Below, piece after piece: positions 58,692 to 64,000 of a DNA stretch of 64,000 nt. Source of the DNA: Terrimonas sp. (GTDB lineage Bacteria; Bacteroidota; Bacteroidia; Chitinophagales; Chitinophagaceae); assembly GCF_003075435.1 (NCBI RefSeq), contig NZ_QCZJ01000009.1:144658-208657 (forward strand), given 5' to 3'. The position numbers were made by a program, and so were the translations under genes. Positions within the stretch are counted from its first letter, which is position 1. Every line of letters starts with the position of its first letter. The notes below the pieces were generated by a model. That model had not been told where the DNA came from and did no database searches. It saw nothing but the letters and a program-made list of their open reading frames with translations.

Positions 58692-61193
58692 CTAAAACAC
58701 CACCCTGAAACTACCAAATATTCCGAAACGTTCAAATGTTTTATCAGGCAACGGGCGGGGTAATACCTTCCAGATAAAATCAAGCCTGAAAATTTTGAAA
58801 ATATTATCTACACCGGTTCCTATTTCAAGATATGGCTTTCCATCAAGTGTTTTAAAAGAGTGTCCGTTATTATCAGTATTATAATCTTTATTAGCCTGGC
58901 TTAGTCCGCTCCACATGATTTTAGCTCCCCAAAATTGCCTGAATTTAAGCATTCTTGTAAGTGGGATAAACCTGAATACGCCATTACCTATATTATGCTC
59001 TACATTTATGCCCGAATACCAGTCTGCCAGGTATTCATAACGTGTCATCATATTGAAAGCATACTTATTATAATACCAGATATTATTTCCCGGTGGAATT
59101 TCAAGCAATGTGTAAGGCAAGGTGCCATATACTTTACCTGCATACAGGTTATAGTAAATGCTGCCATAAGGAGACAGTTTTTTGTAATCTGATATGCTTC
59201 CGCCAATACGGTGATAATTATAACTGCTGTTTAAAATGCCTGCAAAGCCTTTCATATAATGTGCTTCTACAATGGGGTAATCACTGCCCAGACTCATGCG
59301 GTAAAAATTACCATCGAGGAATTTTTCCAGGTATGCAAAGCGAACTTTTGCACCGGCTTCAAACGTATTTAATGGCTCTCCGCCTGATTCAGAAGGATAA
59401 TGCTCCTTTACCGGGAGGTTGCTTAATGGCGTAAATCTTCTTCGCTGACCCGTAAACGTTACTGACAATCCACTACTCCATTCCTTAAAATATTCCAGCT
59501 TCATCTGCTCTATTTTCATATAACGCAACGGAACATTTGGCTTACGTAATGCTATCGCAAAAAGGTTATCACTGCCTACTTCGTCGTAATACACCTGCCC
59601 GTTATCAATATCATTTAAATAGGAAGCAAATAATGTTGACCGGGGAGATTTATTCAACAGGTATAATGTTTGAAACCTTCCTTTAAGTTTCTTGTCGAGA
59701 AATCCATAAGCTAAATATCCTGTGAGATAAAGCTTACGGTGAAACCCGGTATTGGTGCCCAGGTCAAACCTAACCCTTGCCCCTTCGTATGCATTTGCAG
59801 TAAACCAATTGTACCAGGGACCAATCTCATAATTTCCCACATTCTTATACCCGGTTCCTAAAAAATATACAAGATCTGTAAACCGCTGAAAGCTGGGCAT
59901 TGCCATCAGGGTATCAATCATCTGGTAAATACCTTTCTCTGTTTTTGATAACTGTTCATGACGGGCATCCTGCCAAAACTCATCCGTTTTTGTGTTAGCA
60001 GAGTCCTGCACGATCACTTCTTCCCGCAGCTTATTTTTTGCAAGCTCGGTATCAATTGCAGTATCGTTAATAGAAATATTACGGTAGGTGCTGGTTTTTC
60101 TCCCCACAAAATTTAACCTGTTCTTATCAAGAAAAATAAAATCAGCCACAAACTTATCTTTTGAGAGAAACCAGATGGAATCATTCACTAACTGGTACTC
60201 CTGTATAAGATCGAGCCTTTCTACAAAATTAAGATTAGCACCTTCCGGCACCCTCAGATTCATTTTCATTACTGCAAAAGATGAATCCGCAATCCATGCA
60301 TCGCCGATAAAAGTATTCTCTCCCTTATGCTTTGGTTCAAAAACAAAATGCAGCATTCTTCTGCCGGCAACATATTGTGTATCCGGCAAACGGTAATTAT
60401 AATATGCAGACCCGTTATCGCTTATCGGGCTCACAAAATCCTTATCAAAAACCGGGATGAAATTTTTATACACATTTACATTCTGGTACATTCCCCCAAG
60501 CATTTTACTTATGCTCTGGTTATTGAATCCCATTGTTTTCACCGCTTTCATTACCTCGCGTGTTTTCCTTGGGCTTCGCTGGTAGTAATAATCAGACAAT
60601 GATTCAGTAAGATATAGTGGAAGTACAGGCTTAATTTCGGTGGTGCTGTCTATATTCTGGTTAATGATTTTTTTAAACGGCTTTAGTATGGTAAGTTTTA
60701 TCAGTTTGTTGTTAGCCGGGTCATTAAGATCCGCTTCAAGCTTATTATATAGCTCATAAGAATAATTTTCAAACCTGCTGCGATCATTAATCGGTTTGTT
60801 CTTTACGATCTTCCGCCACAGGATCATTCCTTTCCCGATCTTGCTTTTTATGACTACTTCGGTATTTCTTTTCCCCCGTTCAAGATTGATCACAACCTGC
60901 ATTTCTTCTGCAGTGGTATCTATGGCGAGATAGAAATTTTCATAGCCAACATAAGTTACCTCTATGGTATCAGAGGGCCATGCATCAAGTGTAAAAGAAA
61001 AATTTCCTGCGGAATCACTTAATGTACCTTCTGCCGAACGTTTAAATTTTAATGATGCGAAAGGAATGCGCTCTTCACTATGAGAATCCTGCACATATCC
61101 GTAAATTTTTCTTTGTTGCGCAAAAGCCGAGCCGGTAATAAAAATGAAACAAAAACTTACTGCCACATAAGAACATAATGATTTCCAAGCCAT
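58692..61193 (-). CDS. DUF5686 outer-membrane protein with carboxypeptidase-regulatory-like domain
   Basis: 833 aa from the ATG at 61193; a TTG two codons earlier is the alternative. Signal peptide about 1-26 (ITGSAFAQ). Beta-sandwich KIYGYVQDSHSEERIPFASL to about 110, then the DUF5686 region with SESLSDYYYQRSPRKTREVM-type text and a C-terminal half rich in alternating aromatic strands (GYLAYGFLDKKLKGRFQTLY, GIFGSFRVVF at the end), as expected for an outer-membrane barrel. Widespread in Bacteroidota, function unknown. Confidence 0.85.
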   Translation of the reverse strand: MAWKSLCSYVAVSFCFIFITGSAFAQQRKIYGYVQDSHSEERIPFASLKFKRSAEGTLSDSAGNFSFTLDAWPSDTIEVTYVGYENFYLAIDTTAEEMQVVINLERGKRNTEVVIKSKIGKGMILWRKIVKNKPINDRSRFENYSYELYNKLEADLNDPANNKLIKLTILKPFKKIINQNIDSTTEIKPVLPLYLTESLSDYYYQRSPRKTREVMKAVKTMGFNNQSISKMLGGMYQNVNVYKNFIPVFDKDFVSPISDNGSAYYNYRLPDTQYVAGRRMLHFVFEPKHKGENTFIGDAWIADSSFAVMKMNLRVPEGANLNFVERLDLIQEYQLVNDSIWFLSKDKFVADFIFLDKNRLNFVGRKTSTYRNISINDTAIDTELAKNKLREEVIVQDSANTKTDEFWQDARHEQLSKTEKGIYQMIDTLMAMPSFQRFTDLVYFLGTGYKNVGNYEIGPWYNWFTANAYEGARVRFDLGTNTGFHRKLYLTGYLAYGFLDKKLKGRFQTLYLLNKSPRSTLFASYLNDIDNGQVYYDEVGSDNLFAIALRKPNVPLRYMKIEQMKLEYFKEWSSGLSVTFTGQRRRFTPLSNLPVKEHYPSESGGEPLNTFEAGAKVRFAYLEKFLDGNFYRMSLGSDYPIVEAHYMKGFAGILNSSYNYHRIGGSISDYKKLSPYGSIYYNLYAGKVYGTLPYTLLEIPPGNNIWYYNKYAFNMMTRYEYLADWYSGINVEHNIGNGVFRFIPLTRMLKFRQFWGAKIMWSGLSQANKDYNTDNNGHSFKTLDGKPYLEIGTGVDNIFKIFRLDFIWKVLPRPLPDKTFERFGIFGSFRVVF

Positions 61194-61379
61194 ATGCAAA
61201 AATAATAAGCGTTAAACGATAATACTCACATTAGAAGTATAATTTATGTAAGTATTAAGAATCTGAATATTATACCGGAATACAATATTTATAATCTCGT
61301 TCCATGAGTGGTAATTCACAAACGCGATTCTTTAAAAAATCCATCGAAAAAACTTGGACGAACAAAATTTTAATATTTA

Positions 61380-61401
61380 CTTTGACTTTCAAAGCACTTT
61401 T
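61380..61401. promoter_or_regulatory. Palindromic operator 1 of the creD locus
   Basis: CTTTGACTTTCAAAG (61380-61394) is a 6-bp inverted repeat with a 3-base centre, followed by CACTTTT. The ATG of the membrane-protein gene follows at 61402. It overlaps TTTACTTTG, which resembles a -7 box. The site is repeated almost unchanged at 62446-62467. Confidence 0.6.
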
Positions 61402-62043
61402 ATGTCAGATAAAAATTCTGGTTTAGATACACTGAAGGATATCAGGCAAATGATGGAGCGCAGCAGCCGCTTTATAAGTTTGAGCGGGTTAAGCGGTATT
61501 GCAGCCGGAATTTGCGCTTTGATCGGAGCCTGGTTTGCATTTGATATAATAATCAGCAGCAGCGGGCACCGGGATTACAACAACTATTATCCCGATATCA
61601 TTTCCCTGAAACAATTTATGGAATATAAATTATTCCGCATTGCATTATTTACTTTGATTGCCGCATTTATACTGGCATTGATTTTTACCTGGATAAAAAG
61701 CAAAAAAAATAATGTGCCTATCTGGGGTACTTCTTCTAAAAGACTACTTTGGAATATGGCCGTGCCTTTGGTAGCCGGAGGATTTTTTTTGCTGCGCATG
61801 ATACAATTGGGTTATTTTGGAATGATTGCACCCGGCTGCCTCATATTTTATGGCATTGCTTTAATAAATGCCAGTAAATATACTTTGGGAGAAGTACGGT
61901 ATCTTGGATATTGCCAGGTGATATTAGGTTTGATCAATTGCTGGTTTTTGGGTTATGGTTTATATTTTTGGACAATAGGTTTTGGTGTGCTGCATATTAT
62001 ATATGGAGTAATGATGTGGTGGAAATACGAAAGAAAGAGCTAA
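61402..62043 (+). CDS. Polytopic membrane protein of the creD locus
   Basis: 213 aa from the ATG at 61402, just after operator 1; an in-frame upstream start would run through the operator. N-terminal helix TLKDIRQMMERSSRFISLSG is cytoplasmic, then five or six membrane helices (LSGIAAGICALIGAWFAFDI, FTLIAAFILALIFTW, MAVPLVAGGFFLLRMIQLG and more). No known domain recognised. It precedes a winged-helix regulator and CreD and shares their operator, so it is likely a third part of the same envelope system. Confidence 0.75.
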   Translation: MSDKNSGLDTLKDIRQMMERSSRFISLSGLSGIAAGICALIGAWFAFDIIISSSGHRDYNNYYPDIISLKQFMEYKLFRIALFTLIAAFILALIFTWIKSKKNNVPIWGTSSKRLLWNMAVPLVAGGFFLLRMIQLGYFGMIAPGCLIFYGIALINASKYTLGEVRYLGYCQVILGLINCWFLGYGLYFWTIGFGVLHIIYGVMMWWKYERKS

Positions 62044-62121
62044 AAGCCATCAGCGGTCAGCTATGGGCTTTGAGTTATCGGCTATCTGATGGCTGATAGC
62101 TGATAGCTGACCGCTCAAAGC
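62044..62121. repeat. Fold-back CAGCTATCAGC phrase repeat before the winged-helix gene
   Basis: GCCATCAGCGGTCAGCTAT (62047-62065) and ATAGCTGATAGCTGACCGCT (62096-62115) pair as inverted arms. GGGCTTTGAG and CTCAAAGC form an outer fold. Same family as 29119-29225 and 58611-58690. It ends seven bases before the regulator ATG and may act as an attenuating hairpin. Confidence 0.65.
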
Positions 62122-62127
62122 ATAAAA

Positions 62128-62427
62128 ATGAAGAATCCGATAGAAAATTTAAATAAAGTATTCGACAGCCGGATAAGATTGGGCATCATGAGTTCGCTTA
62201 TGGTGAACGAGGAGCTTAATTTTAACCAGTTGAAGGAAATTGTAGAGGTAACGGATGGTAATCTTGCTTCTCACCTTAAAAACCTGGAAGAGAATGGATA
62301 TATTAAAGTACAGAAAGGTTTTATCGGCAGAAAAACCAATACTACATACTCCGTAACAAAAGCAGGTGAAAAAGCATTTAAATCACATCTTGATGGGCTG
62401 GAGCAAATGATCAAATCCTTAGGGTGA
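62128..62427 (+). CDS. Winged-helix transcriptional regulator (HTH_34/ArsR-like) of the creD locus
   Basis: 99 aa. DNA-binding winged helix: FDSRIRLGIMSSLMVNEELN, FNQLKEIVEVTDGNLASHLK (recognition helix) and the wing YIKVQKGFIGRKTNTTYSVT. No metal-ligand cysteines. Small one-domain repressors of this type lie next to membrane proteins in many Bacteroidota. The pair of CTTTGA/TCAAAG palindromes before its two neighbours is the likely binding site. Confidence 0.85.
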   Translation: MKNPIENLNKVFDSRIRLGIMSSLMVNEELNFNQLKEIVEVTDGNLASHLKNLEENGYIKVQKGFIGRKTNTTYSVTKAGEKAFKSHLDGLEQMIKSLG

Positions 62428-62445
62428 ATTTTTTTTAATTATATA

Positions 62446-62467
62446 CTTTGAAATTCAAAGCACTTTT
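62446..62467. promoter_or_regulatory. Palindromic operator 2 of the creD locus
   Basis: CTTTGAAATTCAAAG (62446-62460) is a perfect palindrome around a central A, followed by CACTTTT, the same context as operator 1: 20 of 22 bases are identical between the two. The creD ATG is at 62482. ATACTTTG overlaps its left edge and may be part of the -7 box. Confidence 0.65.
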
Positions 62468-62481
62468 AAAACAAAAATTAT

Positions 62482-63837
62482 ATGCAGGTCAAAATTCAGG
62501 AAGACAATTTTTTACACAGGAACAGGTATACTATAAAAGGCGTAATAGTAGGTTTCCTTATTCTTATCATGCTTATCCCTTCAGCATTTATCATGAATCT
62601 TGTAAGTGAGCGATCTGAAAGGCAACAGGAAGTAGCAAAAGAAGTGAGTTCAAAATGGGCAGGAGCGCAAACCCTGACAGGTCCTTTACTGGTTGTTCCT
62701 TACAGCGAATCTGTACAGGATAAAGACGGAAAAATAAATGTGTTTGAAAAGTTCGCCTATTTTTTACCTGAGCATTTAACCATTAACGGTAAACTGCAGC
62801 CTGAAATTCGTCATCGCAGTATTTTTAATATCGCGGTATATAAATCCGATATCACCATTCAGGGTGATTTCGCGCCGCTGAATGCAGACAAACTCAATAT
62901 TGCCAAAGCTGATTTTCATGCAGACAGGGCCTTTATATGCATGGGTATTAATGATTTCAGGGGCATAGAGGAACAACTGAATATAAGGTGGAACGATAGC
63001 AGTTATACTTTCAACGCAGGAGTGCCCGATGATGCTGTTATTACCAATGGTGTAAACACAGCTATCAATCTTAACGAAGAAGCAATAGCAAAAACAAACA
63101 GATTTACTATTCAGTTACGCTTACGCGGTTCGGAAAGATTAGCCTTTACGCCTGTTGGAAAAACTACTGAAGTGCATTTTTCTTCACCATGGACAAACCC
63201 TAAATTCGACGGGAGCTTTCTACCGCTTAATATTCCCGAGGTAACGGAAACCGGATTTGATGCCGACTGGAAAATTCAGCACCTGAACCGCAATTATCCC
63301 CAAAGCTGGAAAAACGAAAAGTATAATATCGCCGCTTCTGATTTTGGTATTACCTTATTACAACCTGTAGATTCCTATTCCAAAACAATGCGTTCGGTTA
63401 AATATGCCATACTGTTTATAGCGCTCACTTTCGGGTTATATTTTTTTGTGGAAATATTACAGAAGACCGCGGTTCACCCGGTACAGTATGTATTGATTGG
63501 ATTAGCACTGAGCATTTTCTATACATTACTTTTATCTATTTCAGAATATGTACGATTTAATATTGCGTATGCTATTGCTACAACAGCAACGGTATTATTG
63601 ATAACGCTCTATACAAAAGGATTGTTCAATAAATGGAAAATTGCATTACTCTTCGGAGGATTGCTGGCGATGCTGTACAGCTTTATATTTATCCTGATAC
63701 AGTTACAGGATGGCGCATTATTATTCGGAAGTATAGGATTGTTCATACTCATTGCCATCATCATGTATTACTCAAGAAAGATTGACTGGTATGGAAAAAA
63801 TACGGGTGCGGCAAAAGCGGATATTGCATTATCCTAA
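62482..63837 (+). CDS. creD: CreD-family inner-membrane protein
   Basis: 451 aa. One N-terminal membrane helix (about 20-41, KGVIVGFLILIMLIPSAFIM), a large periplasmic beta-rich domain (about 45-300, with the family block WAGAQTLTGPLLVVPYSES), then four to five C-terminal helices (YAILFIALTFGLYFFVEILQ, FGGLLAMLYSFIFILIQLQD). CreD is linked to envelope stress and colicin or beta-lactam tolerance in Proteobacteria, where the CreBC two-component system controls it. No creB or creC is seen here; a winged-helix protein takes that place. Confidence 0.92.
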   Translation: MQVKIQEDNFLHRNRYTIKGVIVGFLILIMLIPSAFIMNLVSERSERQQEVAKEVSSKWAGAQTLTGPLLVVPYSESVQDKDGKINVFEKFAYFLPEHLTINGKLQPEIRHRSIFNIAVYKSDITIQGDFAPLNADKLNIAKADFHADRAFICMGINDFRGIEEQLNIRWNDSSYTFNAGVPDDAVITNGVNTAINLNEEAIAKTNRFTIQLRLRGSERLAFTPVGKTTEVHFSSPWTNPKFDGSFLPLNIPEVTETGFDADWKIQHLNRNYPQSWKNEKYNIAASDFGITLLQPVDSYSKTMRSVKYAILFIALTFGLYFFVEILQKTAVHPVQYVLIGLALSIFYTLLLSISEYVRFNIAYAIATTATVLLITLYTKGLFNKWKIALLFGGLLAMLYSFIFILIQLQDGALLFGSIGLFILIAIIMYYSRKIDWYGKNTGAAKADIALS

Positions 63838-63958
63838 TGTCAGTTTCCGCAGGAAAATCTCCCTTTAGTTTAATAGGCCTCTTGTATTAAACGATATGCA
63901 CATATGTTAATAATTAAAAATAGAAAAGGTATAAGAGTTGATGAGCATATTGCATGTT

Positions 63959-64000
63959 ATGGAAAAAGATACCACAAAACCTTTCCGGCAGTCAATTTCA
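63959..64000 (+). CDS. Possible start of a downstream gene (cut by window edge)
   Basis: ATG at 63959 opens MEKDTTKPFRQSIS and runs to the window end without a stop. Only 14 codons are visible; it could be a further gene of the creD group or a chance frame. Confidence 0.25.
   Translation, partial: MEKDTTKPFRQSIS

Noticed and set aside
1..64000. tRNA or rRNA genes
   Set aside because: Looked for T-loop-like GGTTCGAATCC signals and rRNA-like conserved stretches in the intergenic regions and found none convincing.

Overview
The window comes from the chromosome of a Bacteroidota bacterium, most likely of the Chitinophagaceae type (the family is inferred, not proven). The signs are three SusC/SusD outer-membrane pairs, a DUF5686 outer-membrane protein, a PepSY-like secreted protein, a futalosine-pathway menaquinone enzyme (MqnC), TAnnTTTG-type -7 promoter boxes, moderate-to-low GC content and almost no Shine-Dalgarno sequences. 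No rRNA, tRNA, CRISPR array, transposase or prophage was seen.

Layout. 1-3345: a leftward multidrug-efflux operon, tetR-tolC-emrA-emrB (emrB cut by the window edge), with palindromic operators lying on its promoter. 3464-7646: an Spx/ArsC-like reductase, then a rightward 5-oxoprolinase operon, pxpB-pxpC-pxpA, ending in an NRAMP-fold transporter that lacks the usual metal motif. 7729-10390: a secreted LamG protein, a PLP aminotransferase and an OsmC peroxidase. 10635-23612: the heme region, with araC-hemA-hemC-hemD-hemE-hemF, then a second AraC regulator, a methyltransferase and a PepSY-like protein, then hemB, a four-helix-bundle gene, hemL and hemH. Together these cover the C5 route from glutamyl-tRNA to heme, except for protoporphyrinogen oxidase. 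23631-30541: rsgA, mqnC, a secreted aspartyl protease with a PDZ domain, and an active/inactive pair of M16 peptidases. 30598-40308: two tandem SusC/SusD pairs. 40524-49617: an RND/MMPL exporter, a small holin-like membrane protein, a fused E1 alpha/beta 2-oxoacid dehydrogenase, a small membrane protein, trmB, a DUF5522 protein, an alkyltransferase-like protein and two abutting HEAT-repeat genes. 49718-58593: an SDR, a MarR/acyl-CoA dehydrogenase operon, the third SusC/SusD pair and a MazG-like protein. 58692-63837: DUF5686, then a membrane protein, a winged-helix regulator and CreD.

Regulation readable in the DNA. TetR, MarR and the winged-helix regulator each have a palindrome at or next to their own promoter. 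The CreD locus carries two copies of nearly the same 22-base site, one before the membrane-protein gene and one before creD, which looks like a small self-contained regulon.

Intergenic DNA is the least ordinary part. Two classes of non-coding repeat recur. One is short phrase-like repeats (runs of CAGCTATCAGC or ATTGCCCATTCAC type) that fold back on themselves and often flank small genes. The other is a set of longer mosaic elements in the gaps at 27137-27876, 42891-43384 and 47805-48219. One of these appears to have been interrupted by a 172-base insert with 21-base imperfect terminal inverted repeats and a 3-base target duplication, the signature of a miniature transposable element.
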